25,217 bases of DNA from DASZYF01 sp035545535. GTDB taxonomy: Bacteria; Actinomycetota; Actinomycetes; Mycobacteriales; CAJCIY01. This document shows positions 1-7,020 of this stretch, piece by piece. The translations under genes and the position numbers were made by a program. The notes under the pieces are model-generated. The model was not told the DNA's origin. It saw only the letters and a program-made list of their open reading frames with translations, and did not search any database. The stretch covers positions 1 through 25,217 of the forward strand of contig DASZYF010000008.1 in NCBI GenBank assembly GCA_035545535.1, read 5' to 3'. Position 1 is the first letter of the stretch. Each line of letters starts with the position of its first letter.

Positions 1-983
1 TCGGTGAGCGGGAGGTTGTTCATCTCCGCGATGGAGCGCCCGGCGACGGTGACGGCGAGCGCCTCGGGCCGCAGGCCGCTCCCGCCGCACGCCGCGCAGG
101 TGACGCTGCGGACGAAGCGGAGAGCCCGTTCGCGCATCGGCTGGCTGGTCGAGTCCGCGAGGACGTGCATCACGTGCTTGCGGGCGCTCCAGAACTTCCC
201 GTAGTAGCCGTGGTCCACCCGGCCGGGCTCGGGCTCGACGAGGACGGAGGGCTGCTCGTCGGTGAACAGCAGCCAGTCACGGTCCCGCTTCCGCAGCGAG
301 CGCCACGGCTTGTCGATGTCGATGCCGAGCCCGCTCACGATGCTGCGCAGGTTGGCCCCCTGCCAGGCGCCCGGCCAGGCGGCGATCGCGCCGTCGCGGA
401 TGCTCAGGGAGGGGTCGGGCACGAGGAGCTCCTCGACGACGTCGTGCACGACGCCGAGGCCGTGGCACACCGGGCAGGCGCCGGCGGCGGTGTTCGGGGA
501 GAACGACTCGGCCTCGAGGCGTGCGGCCCCCTCCGGGTAGGTGCCCGCGCGGGAGTAGAGCATCCGGAGCAGGTTCGGCAGCGTGGTGATCGTGCCGACG
601 GTCGAGCGCTCGCTGGGCACGCCGCGACGCTGCTGCAGCGCCACGGCCGGCGGCAGGCCGCTGATCGACTGGACGTGGGGCGCACCCACCTGTTGCAGCA
701 GGCGGCGCGCGTACGGCGCGACCGACTCGAAGTACCGGCGCTGCGCCTCGGCGTACACGGTTCCGAAGGCGAGCGAGGACTTCCCCGACCCGGACACCCC
801 GGTGAAGACGACCAGCGCGTCGCGGGGGATGTCGACGTCGACGTGCTTGAGGTTGTTCTCGCTCGCCCCGCGCACGCTCACCATGCCGTCGACGCCCAGG
901 GCGGTGACGGCGCCCGCGCTCGGACGGCGCCCGGCGCGCCCGGCCCGGTCAGCCCGCGCGGTGCGTGCGGTGCTGGTCACCAC
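1..983 (-). CDS. UvrA-like ABC ATPase lacking the UvrB-binding domain (partial, C-terminus off the left edge)
   Basis: The 327 visible residues are the N-terminal half of a UvrA-family ATPase. Walker A GVSGSGKS is at about residues 62-69, followed by the family stretch AEAQRRYFES, the Q-loop region VALQQRR and RSTVGT, then SFSPNTAAGACPVCHGLG (CxxC at 170/173) and a second CxxC (CAACGGSG, 296-299). In canonical UvrA a UvrB-binding domain and extra zinc module sit between RSTVGT and SFSPN. Here only about 30 residues separate them, as in UvrA2-type or drug-resistance UvrA paralogues that do not engage UvrB. Start GTG 983 is chosen because a TACTCC element lies 6 bases upstream; ATG 884 would still keep Walker A. 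The gene follows the ABC exporter on the same strand after 51 bases. A role in DNA damage or intercalating-drug tolerance is inference; family assignment is firm. Confidence 0.88.
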   Translation of the reverse strand, partial: MVTSTARTARADRAGRAGRRPSAGAVTALGVDGMVSVRGASENNLKHVDVDIPRDALVVFTGVSGSGKSSLAFGTVYAEAQRRYFESVAPYARRLLQQVGAPHVQSISGLPPAVALQQRRGVPSERSTVGTITTLPNLLRMLYSRAGTYPEGAARLEAESFSPNTAAGACPVCHGLGVVHDVVEELLVPDPSLSIRDGAIAAWPGAWQGANLRSIVSGLGIDIDKPWRSLRKRDRDWLLFTDEQPSVLVEPEPGRVDHGYYGKFWSARKHVMHVLADSTSQPMRERALRFVRSVTCAACGGSGLRPEALAVTVAGRSIAEMNNLPLT

Positions 984-989
984 GAGCAG

Positions 990-995
990 GGAGTA
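990..995 (-). promoter_or_regulatory. Putative -10 element of a leaderless promoter for the UvrA-like gene
   Basis: On the minus strand TACTCC is followed by six bases and then GTG 983. The same spacing recurs before several other genes in the window. No convincing -35 box is visible. It would let the UvrA-like gene be expressed separately from the exporter genes upstream. Confidence 0.4.
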
Positions 996-1034
996 CCCGG
1001 GCCCACGCCGGCTCACGCAGGCCGGGGCGAGGCC

Positions 1035-2918
1035 TCAGGCCGACGACGCGGCTTCGGCCTGGTCCCAGTAGAGGCGCGCGTAGCGGCCGTCGCGCGCGAG
1101 CAGGTCCTCGTGGCTGCCCTGCTCCACGATCGCGCCCTCGTCCATGACGAGGATCGTGTCCGCGTCGCGGATGGTCGACAGCCGGTGGGCGATGACGAAG
1201 CTGGTGCGGTTGGCCCGCAGGACGGCCATCGCCTTCTGGATGAGGACCTCGGTGCGGGTGTCGACCGAGCTGGTGGCCTCGTCGAGGATCAGGATCGAAG
1301 GGTCGGCGAGGAACGCGCGCGCGATCGTCAGGAGCTGCTTCTCACCTGCCGACAGCACGTTCTCGTCGTCGTCGATGACGGTGTCGTAGCCGGCCGACAG
1401 GGCCTGCACGAAGTGGTCGAAGTGCACGGTCTTGGCGGCGGCGCGCACCTCCTCGTCGGTGGCACCGGGACGGCCGTAGGCGATGTTCTCGCGGATGGTG
1501 CCGTGGAACACCCACGTGTCCTGCAGCACCATGCCGACCTTGGACCGCAGCTCGGCCCGCGTCATCGTGCGGGTGTCGATCCCGTCGAGCGTGATGCGGC
1601 CGCCGTCGATCTCGTAGAACCGCATGATCAGGTTGACCAACGTGGTCTTGCCGGCGCCCGTGGGGCCGACGATCGCCACGGTCTGCCCGGGCTCGACGAC
1701 GAGCGACAGATCGGTGATGAGCGGACGCTTCGCGTCGTAGGAGAACGCCACGTCCTCGAACGTGATGCGGCCCTGAACGTCGGGAGCGACGGCGGCGTCC
1801 ACCGGGTCGGGGATCTCCTCGGGTGCGTCGAGGAACGCGAAGATGCGCTCGGCAGAGGCGATGCCGGACTGGAACAGGTTGACCATCGCGGCGATCTGCG
1901 TGATCGGCTGGGCGAGCTGCCGCGAGTACTGGATGAATGCCTGCACGCCGCCGAGCGAGAGCTTGCCCGACGCCACGCGCAGACCACCGACGACGCAGAC
2001 GACGATGAAGGTGAGGTTGCCGATGAACATCATCAGCGGGTTCGTCGCGCCCGACACCGACTGCGCGCCGAAGCTCGCGTTGCACAGCTCGTCGTTGAGC
2101 GTGCGGAAGCGGCCTTCGACCTCGTCCTGACGGCCGAAGGCCTTGACGATCGCGTGGCCGGTGAACGTCTCCTCGACCAGGCCGTTGAGCTCGCCGGTGT
2201 AGCGCCACTGCGCGATGAAGCGCGGGCGCGATCGCTTGGTGATCGCGCGGAGGATGAGACCGGTCGCGGGGAGCAGCGCGATGGTGATGAGCGCCAGGGG
2301 GCCGCAGATCACGAACATCATGACGACGGTCCCGACGACCATGAGCGTGGACGTCAGCATCTGGCTGAGCGTCTGCTGCAGGCTCATCTGCAGGTTGTCG
2401 GTGTCGTTGGTGACGCGGCTCAGCAGGTCGCCGCGGCGCTGCCCGTCGACGTAGCCCAGCGGGAGCCGGTGCAGCTTCTCCTCGATGTCGCTGCGCAGCC
2501 GGCGCATGGTGCGTTGCACCACGCCGGTGAGCAGGTAGGCGTTGAGGTACTGCAACGCGCTCGACGCGAGGTAGAGGCCGAGGACCACCTCCAGCTTGGT
2601 GTGGAGCTGATGGAAGTCGATGTGCGAAGGTCCACCGCGCTGCAGGCCGCGGAAGATGACATCGGTTGCGTTGCCGAGCGCCTTCGGGCCGAGCACGCCG
2701 AGACCGACGCTGACCACCGCGAGCAGCACCACACCGGCGTAGACCGAGCCGTCCCGCCGCACGACCGCAAGCAGGCGCAACGACGAGCCCTTGAAGTTCT
2801 GCGACTTCTCCAGCGGCATGCCGAAGTGCGGCATCTGCCGCTGCCCCGGCTGGAGCGTTGCCTTCGGGCCGTCGTCTTCGGTGGCGACGCCGGCCCGGTC
2901 TTTCGTCGGCGCGCTCAC
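1035..2918 (-). CDS. ABC exporter half-transporter, catalytic-site subunit (B)
   Basis: The 627-residue protein has a type IV ABC exporter layout: a roughly 60-residue soluble N-terminal extension, six predicted membrane helices, then a nucleotide-binding domain. Walker A GPTGAGKTT is near residue 415, and the signature is LSAGEKQ (near 520) instead of LSGGQ. Walker B ends LILDEATSS with catalytic Glu (near 540), and the switch His is present in IAHRLST (near 574). The noncanonical signature together with an intact Walker B and His matches one half of heterodimeric exporters such as TM287/288, BmrCD or LmrCD. Start GTG 2918 overlaps the upstream stop as GTGA, so it is translationally coupled to its partner. 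The substrate cannot be read from sequence; drug or lipid export is inferred from the MarR neighbour. Confidence 0.93.
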   Translation of the reverse strand: MSAPTKDRAGVATEDDGPKATLQPGQRQMPHFGMPLEKSQNFKGSSLRLLAVVRRDGSVYAGVVLLAVVSVGLGVLGPKALGNATDVIFRGLQRGGPSHIDFHQLHTKLEVVLGLYLASSALQYLNAYLLTGVVQRTMRRLRSDIEEKLHRLPLGYVDGQRRGDLLSRVTNDTDNLQMSLQQTLSQMLTSTLMVVGTVVMMFVICGPLALITIALLPATGLILRAITKRSRPRFIAQWRYTGELNGLVEETFTGHAIVKAFGRQDEVEGRFRTLNDELCNASFGAQSVSGATNPLMMFIGNLTFIVVCVVGGLRVASGKLSLGGVQAFIQYSRQLAQPITQIAAMVNLFQSGIASAERIFAFLDAPEEIPDPVDAAVAPDVQGRITFEDVAFSYDAKRPLITDLSLVVEPGQTVAIVGPTGAGKTTLVNLIMRFYEIDGGRITLDGIDTRTMTRAELRSKVGMVLQDTWVFHGTIRENIAYGRPGATDEEVRAAAKTVHFDHFVQALSAGYDTVIDDDENVLSAGEKQLLTIARAFLADPSILILDEATSSVDTRTEVLIQKAMAVLRANRTSFVIAHRLSTIRDADTILVMDEGAIVEQGSHEDLLARDGRYARLYWDQAEAASSA

Positions 2919-4648
2919 GCGCCGCTCCGGGTGAGCTCCTGCGAGTCGACGATCTCGCGGTAGGTCGCGCAGGTCTTCAGCAGCTCCTCGTGCGGACCGA
3001 GCCCGACGATGCCGCCGTCCTGGAGCACGAGGATCTGGTCGGCCCCGCGGATGGTCGCGACCCGCTGCGCGACGACGATGACCGCTGCGTCGCGCGTCCA
3101 CGGCGTGAGCGCGGCGCGCAGACGGGCGTCGGTCGATGCGTCGAGCGCGGAGAAGCAGTCGTCGAACAGGTACACGTCAGGGCGGCGGACGACCGCACGG
3201 GCGATCGCCATGCGCTGGCGCTGGCCGCCCGAGAGGTTGGTGCCCCCCTGCTCGACGCGCGCATCCAGCCCGCCGGGCATCTGCCGCACGAAGTCGCCGG
3301 CCTGGGCGACGTCGAGCGCCTCCCAGCACTCGTCGTCGGTCGCGTCGGCCTTGCCGTGCTGCAGGTTGCTGCGGATGGTCCCGGAGAACAGGAACGGCTT
3401 CTGCGGCACCATGCCGACGCGGTTCCAGAGGACGTCGGGGTCGAGCTCACGCACGTCGACACCGCCGACCAGCACCGCTCCCCCGGTGACGTCGAACAGG
3501 CGCGCCACGAGGTTGACGAGGCTGGTCTTGCCGGACCCGGTGCTGCCCACGACCGCGAGCACGGTGCCGGGCCCCACCCGCGCGTCGAGGTGCGCGAGGA
3601 CGGGCACGTCCGCGCCGGGGTAGCCGAACGTGACGTCGCGCAGCTCGACGGTCCCCGGCTCCGTCATCGCGGACACCGGATGGGCGGGCGGCACCACGGA
3701 CGTCGCGGTGTCGAGGACCTCGAGGATGCGCTCGGCGCTCACCGACGCGCGCGGCGCCATGACGGCAGCGAAGCTCGCCATGAGCACCGACATCAGGATC
3801 AGCGTGAAGTAGCTGATGAACGCGATGAGCGATCCGACGCTCGTCTGCCCGTGCGCGACGCGGCTGCCGCCCCACCAGATGAGCACGACGCTCGAGCCGT
3901 TGATGACGAGCATCAGCAGCGGGAACATCAGCGACATCAGGCGGCCGGCGGCCATCGCGGTGCGGGTGAGGTCGCGGTTGGCGTCGTCGAACCGGGCGCG
4001 CTCCTCGGGCTCGCGCACGAACGCGCGGACGACACGGATGCCGGTGAGCTGCTCGCGCAGCACGCGGTTGATGGCGTCGATCTCGGTCTGGAGCCGGCGG
4101 AACTGCGGGACGAGCCGGCGGATCACGACGGTCATCGCGAGGCCGAGCACCGGGATGCTGAGCGCGAGCAACGCCGAGAGCCCGCGGTCCTCGCGCATCG
4201 CGAGCACGATCCCGCCGACGGCAGTGACCGGGGCGGACAGCACGAGCGTGCAGAGGAAGACGACGAGCATCTGCACCTGTTGCACGTCGTTCGTGATGCG
4301 GTTGATGAGCGACGGCGCACCGAAGCCGTTCAGCTCGCGTGCCGAGTAGCCGGTGACGCGGTGGAACAGCGCGCTCCGCACGTCGCGGCCGAAGGACATC
4401 GCGAGCCGGCTGGCGGTGAGCACCGCGGCGAGCGTGAACCCGAGCTGCACGACGCTGACCGCGAGCATCAACCCGCCGACGTGCCAGATGTGCGGCAGGT
4501 CGTGGACCAGCACGCCGTGGTTGATCAGGTCGGCGTTCAGCGTCGGCAGGTAGAGGTTCGCGAGCGCCTGGACGGCCTGGAGCACCACGAGGATCCCCAG
4601 CTGCCTGCGGTGGGGCCGCAGGAACTCGCGGATCAGGCGCACCAGCAC
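2915..4648 (-). CDS. ABC exporter half-transporter, degenerate-site subunit (A)
   Basis: This 577-residue protein has six predicted membrane helices followed by a nucleotide-binding domain. Walker A GSTGSGKTS is near residue 368 and the signature is canonical LSGGQRQ (near 470). Walker B reads VYLFDDCFSALD, so the catalytic Glu is replaced by Asp, and the switch His is replaced by Gln (VAQRVAT, near 525). That is the degenerate half of a heterodimeric exporter and complements the LSAGE subunit encoded next. A longer reading from GTG 4702 adds 18 residues. I prefer GTG 4648 because the family normally begins at the LVRLIREFLRP region and TACAGT stands six bases upstream. The gene is divergent from marR. 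Function as efflux pump is established for the family; the substrate is unknown. Confidence 0.93.
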   Translation of the reverse strand: MLVRLIREFLRPHRRQLGILVVLQAVQALANLYLPTLNADLINHGVLVHDLPHIWHVGGLMLAVSVVQLGFTLAAVLTASRLAMSFGRDVRSALFHRVTGYSARELNGFGAPSLINRITNDVQQVQMLVVFLCTLVLSAPVTAVGGIVLAMREDRGLSALLALSIPVLGLAMTVVIRRLVPQFRRLQTEIDAINRVLREQLTGIRVVRAFVREPEERARFDDANRDLTRTAMAAGRLMSLMFPLLMLVINGSSVVLIWWGGSRVAHGQTSVGSLIAFISYFTLILMSVLMASFAAVMAPRASVSAERILEVLDTATSVVPPAHPVSAMTEPGTVELRDVTFGYPGADVPVLAHLDARVGPGTVLAVVGSTGSGKTSLVNLVARLFDVTGGAVLVGGVDVRELDPDVLWNRVGMVPQKPFLFSGTIRSNLQHGKADATDDECWEALDVAQAGDFVRQMPGGLDARVEQGGTNLSGGQRQRMAIARAVVRRPDVYLFDDCFSALDASTDARLRAALTPWTRDAAVIVVAQRVATIRGADQILVLQDGGIVGLGPHEELLKTCATYREIVDSQELTRSGA

Positions 4649-4654
4649 GCCGCC

Positions 4655-4660
4655 ACTGTA
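4655..4660 (-). promoter_or_regulatory. Putative -10 element for the ABC exporter genes
   Basis: Minus-strand TACAGT is followed by six bases and GTG 4648, which fits leaderless transcription. The inverted repeat at 4672-4686 would lie around its -35 position, so regulator binding there could block the exporter genes. Confidence 0.45.
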
Positions 4661-4671
4661 CGCCCTCAACC

Positions 4672-4700
4672 ATGGGTTTCTCCCATAGCGGGAGATCTCC
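4672..4700. promoter_or_regulatory. Candidate MarR operator region between marR and the ABC genes
   Basis: Two dyads lie between the divergent starts. ATGGG-N5-CCCAT is at 4672-4686, and the perfect 10-bp palindrome GGAGATCTCC is at 4691-4700. The first overlaps the expected -35 region of the exporter promoter and the second lies just upstream of the marR -10. MarR proteins commonly bind such palindromes between their own gene and a divergent target; binding here is inference. Confidence 0.4.
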
Positions 4701-4709
4701 ACGGACTGC

Positions 4710-4715
4710 TACCCT
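4710..4715 (+). promoter_or_regulatory. Putative -10 element of marR
   Basis: TACCCT ends six bases before GTG 4722, placing the likely transcription start at the start codon. A weak GGAG lies only three bases from the start codon, too close to be a good ribosome binding site. Confidence 0.45.
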
Positions 4716-4721
4716 GGAGCT

Positions 4722-5174
4722 GTGGCCGCGACCGCCCGCACGCGTGACGGCCTCGCCGTGGCCCCTCAGATCTGGCGCCTCGCGGGTGAGCTCCGCCGGC
4801 AGGGGCAGCTCGCGCTCGCCGGCGAGGACTGGCTCGCATCGAGCAACCTCCGACCGATCGCGACGGGTGTGGTCCGCATCGTGGACGGGCGGGGCGAGAT
4901 CTCCCAGCGTGAGATCAGCGACCTGCTGGGGCTCGACCCGAGCGACCTCGTCTCGATCCTCGACCAGCTGGAGGAGCTCGGGCTCGTCGAGCGTCGTCGC
5001 GACCCGACCGACCGCCGGCGCAACGTCGTCGTGATCACCGACAAGGGACGTCCGCTCGCGGACCACCTGGCGGACCTCAGCGCGCAGTCGGAAGCGATCG
5101 TGTTCGCGCGGCTGTCGGCCGCCGAGCGACGTGAGCTCGCCCGCCTGCTGGGCCGCGCCCTCGGCGACAGCTGA
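4722..5174 (+). CDS. MarR-family transcriptional regulator
   Basis: This 150-residue protein has the length and layout of MarR regulators. A winged helix-turn-helix includes GEISQREISDLLGLDPSDLVSILD (recognition helix region, about residues 55-80). It is followed by the family wing LVERRRDPTDRRRNVVVITDKG with the conserved DxRRR pattern, flanked by helices that would form the dimer interface. It is divergent from the heterodimeric ABC exporter with 73 bases between starts, and two palindromes lie in that gap. The usual arrangement is a repressor that releases on binding a small ligand exported by the adjacent pump. The family is clear; the ligand and target are inference. Confidence 0.93.
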   Translation: MAATARTRDGLAVAPQIWRLAGELRRQGQLALAGEDWLASSNLRPIATGVVRIVDGRGEISQREISDLLGLDPSDLVSILDQLEELGLVERRRDPTDRRRNVVVITDKGRPLADHLADLSAQSEAIVFARLSAAERRELARLLGRALGDS

Positions 5175-5213
5175 CGCAGCACCGCTCGCGCCACGAAGGG
5201 TCGGTCGGCGACC

Positions 5214-6425
5214 TCAGGACGCCTCCGCCGCACGCCCGTCGGCGATGTTGCGCAGCATGACCGGCGCCGCGGCGGCGACCAGCACGGCGATCAGTGCGGC
5301 GAAGGTGACGGAGACGGCGGTCAGCGACACCCAGGTGCTCACGACGCCGACGATCACGACGGGGATCGTCAGGCCGGCATAGGCGATGACGAAGATGCCG
5401 GCGAGGACCTGCCCACGCTGGCTCGGCTCGTCAGCCAGGCCGCCGGCGGTCGCGAGCGATCCGCGGAACACCAGCCCCACACCCGCCCCCGAGACGATCC
5501 CGCCGACGAGGAACAGGGCCAGCTGCGGCAGCAGGTCGCCCACCGCGAAGACCGCCATGCCGACGACGACCGCGCCGACGCCCACGAGGAGCTGGCGGCG
5601 CATCGGCCACCCCGCGAACAGGACCTGGGCGACCGCCGCTGCGGCGAAGACGGAGAACGAGGTCACCCCCGCCACCAGGACGTCGGCGGTGCCGACCGAC
5701 GTGCGCAGGAAGGTCGGCGCCACCGATCCGAAGAACCCGGTGATCGCGAAGGAGGCGAACGCCGCGATCCCCGCAGCCCAGTACGCCGAGCGTTCGGAAG
5801 CGGGCACGGTGATCCGCTGGGGGTGCCATGCGACCTTGTGGCGCGGTGGCGTGACCGTCTCCGGGACGAGCAGCACAGCCGCGCCGCCGGCGACGATGAC
5901 ACCCAGGAAGACCGCGAACGGCAGGACGAGGGGACGCGGCGCCCACTCGGCGAGCACGCCGCCGACGAGCGGACCGAGCGACAGGCCCCCGAGGTTGGCG
6001 ACGCCCGCGATCGTCGTCGCGAGCCCAGCGGACCGGTCGGCGGCCTGGCGGAGGTCGGCGAGGAACGCGGTCGCCGTCGCCGTCAGCGTCCCGATGCCGA
6101 GGCCGGAGACGAAGCGCGCCGCGAGCAGGCCGCCGGTCTGCGGGAGCAGCAGGAACAGGACCGCGGCGGCGGCGAGCAGACCGGCCGACACGACGACCAG
6201 GCGCCGCCGCCCGAGCCAGTCGCTCACGTGCCCGGCGAGGTAGAGCGACAGCATCACGCCCACGGCGTAGATCGAGAAGATGACCGTGACCATCCACGTG
6301 GCGAACCCGTCGCGCTCCTCGTAGAGCCCGTACAGCGGCGTGGGGACGGTGGTGAACGCCATCATCGTGGCGAACGCGACCGCCACCACCCAGAAGCCGG
6401 CCACGAGGCGGGATGTGCGGGACAT
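5214..6425 (-). CDS. MFS transporter, drug:H+ antiporter-like
   Basis: This is a 403-residue protein with about twelve hydrophobic segments. The MFS loop 2-3 signature is visible as GHVSDWLGRRRLVV, and the first helix region reads FWVVAVAFATMMAFTTVPTPLYGLY, typical of actinobacterial single-component efflux permeases. ATG 6425 is chosen although the frame stays open to 6773: residues before MSRTSRLVAGFW are low-complexity shadow sequence overlapping the divergent PPOX gene. AAGAGG lies two bases upstream of the ATG, which is tight for a ribosome binding site. It ends 39 bases from marR, convergent with it. The transported compound cannot be inferred. Confidence 0.9.
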   Translation of the reverse strand: MSRTSRLVAGFWVVAVAFATMMAFTTVPTPLYGLYEERDGFATWMVTVIFSIYAVGVMLSLYLAGHVSDWLGRRRLVVVSAGLLAAAAVLFLLLPQTGGLLAARFVSGLGIGTLTATATAFLADLRQAADRSAGLATTIAGVANLGGLSLGPLVGGVLAEWAPRPLVLPFAVFLGVIVAGGAAVLLVPETVTPPRHKVAWHPQRITVPASERSAYWAAGIAAFASFAITGFFGSVAPTFLRTSVGTADVLVAGVTSFSVFAAAAVAQVLFAGWPMRRQLLVGVGAVVVGMAVFAVGDLLPQLALFLVGGIVSGAGVGLVFRGSLATAGGLADEPSQRGQVLAGIFVIAYAGLTIPVVIVGVVSTWVSLTAVSVTFAALIAVLVAAAAPVMLRNIADGRAAEAS

Positions 6426-6446
6426 GACCTCTTCACTGTGATCCAC

Positions 6447-6458
6447 GGCGGGCCCGCC
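6447..6458. promoter_or_regulatory. Perfect 12-bp palindrome upstream of the MFS gene
   Basis: GGCGGGCCCGCC is a perfect palindrome without a loop, 22 bases upstream of the MFS start and 100 bases upstream of the PPOX start. A loopless dyad suits a dimeric protein site better than an RNA hairpin, but GC-rich palindromes arise by chance at this composition. Confidence 0.2.
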
Positions 6459-6545
6459 CATGCGCGCGAGCGCGACCCGGGTGAGCGCCGAGGTCAGGGG
6501 TGGTGACGGAACGGCGTGCACGGGCGCGGGTCCGATCGCCCCGTC

Positions 6546-6551
6546 TACCGT
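6546..6551 (+). promoter_or_regulatory. Putative -10 element of the PPOX/GAF genes
   Basis: TACCGT is followed by seven bases and GTG 6559, the spacing expected for a leaderless or near-leaderless transcript. It selects GTG 6559 over upstream in-frame codons. Confidence 0.42.
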
Positions 6552-6558
6552 CGCGGAG

Positions 6559-7020
6559 GTGGAGGGTGCGACCGCGGCGCGGCTCGAGGAGCTGTTCGCG
6601 GATGGATCGGCGGTGATGGTCGTGACACGAGATGACGACCACAACCCGCACGTCACCCGCGGCTGGGGCGGCGTCGTCGACGCGGAGAACGGCCGGCTCG
6701 ACCTCTGCCTCACCACGTCCGACGACCTGATGGTCGTGCCCGACCTCGAGGCGAACGGGGCGATCGCCGTCACGGTGGCTCACACCGCGACCTACCGCGC
6801 CATGCAGGTGACCGGAACCGTCGAGTGGATCGGTGAGATCACCGAGGACGATCGGGCACGGATCGCTCGGCACGTCGAGCAGTTCACCGCGCAGGTGGTG
6901 CGAGCGGGGCTTCCCCCGACGATCGCCCGCATCGCGGGCGAGCGCTTCGTCGCCGTGCGCATCGCCGTGCAGCAATGCTTCGAGCAGACGCCCGGACCCA
7001 AGGCCGGGTCGGCGCTGTGA
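6559..7020 (+). CDS. PPOX-family split-barrel protein (pyridoxamine 5'-phosphate oxidase-like)
   Basis: The 153-residue protein has the PPOX-like pattern: an initial helix, a strand with AVMVVTRDDDHNPHVTRGWG, then LDLCLTTSDDLMVVPDLEANGAIAVTVAHTATYRAMQVTGTVEWIG. This is the usual succession of barrel strands that bind FMN, F420 or heme in this superfamily. The frame is open from 6460, but the first 33 residues are not family-like, so GTG 6559 is used. Its stop overlaps the next start as GTGA, so the two PPOX-domain genes are coupled. The cofactor is not predictable; a redox or heme-handling role is possible but unproven. It is not convincingly a true PdxH. Confidence 0.82.
   Translation: MEGATAARLEELFADGSAVMVVTRDDDHNPHVTRGWGGVVDAENGRLDLCLTTSDDLMVVPDLEANGAIAVTVAHTATYRAMQVTGTVEWIGEITEDDRARIARHVEQFTAQVVRAGLPPTIARIAGERFVAVRIAVQQCFEQTPGPKAGSAL

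Noticed and set aside
165..2963. 932-codon open frame on the plus strand
   Set aside because: It runs antisense to the UvrA-like and ABC genes, whose motifs are intact. Its translation is Arg/Asp/Gly/His-rich low-complexity sequence typical of a GC-rich shadow frame.
2858..4747. 629-codon open frame on the plus strand
   Set aside because: Antisense to ABC subunit A; composition is shadow-like and no motif is visible.
3447..5066. 539-codon minus-strand frame spanning marR and the ABC gene
   Set aside because: It crosses a clear divergent promoter region and is antisense to MarR and out of frame with ABC subunit A.
6426..6773. 116-codon N-terminal extension of the MFS gene
   Set aside because: Residues are low-complexity, overlap the PPOX gene on the other strand and precede a normal MFS N-terminus.
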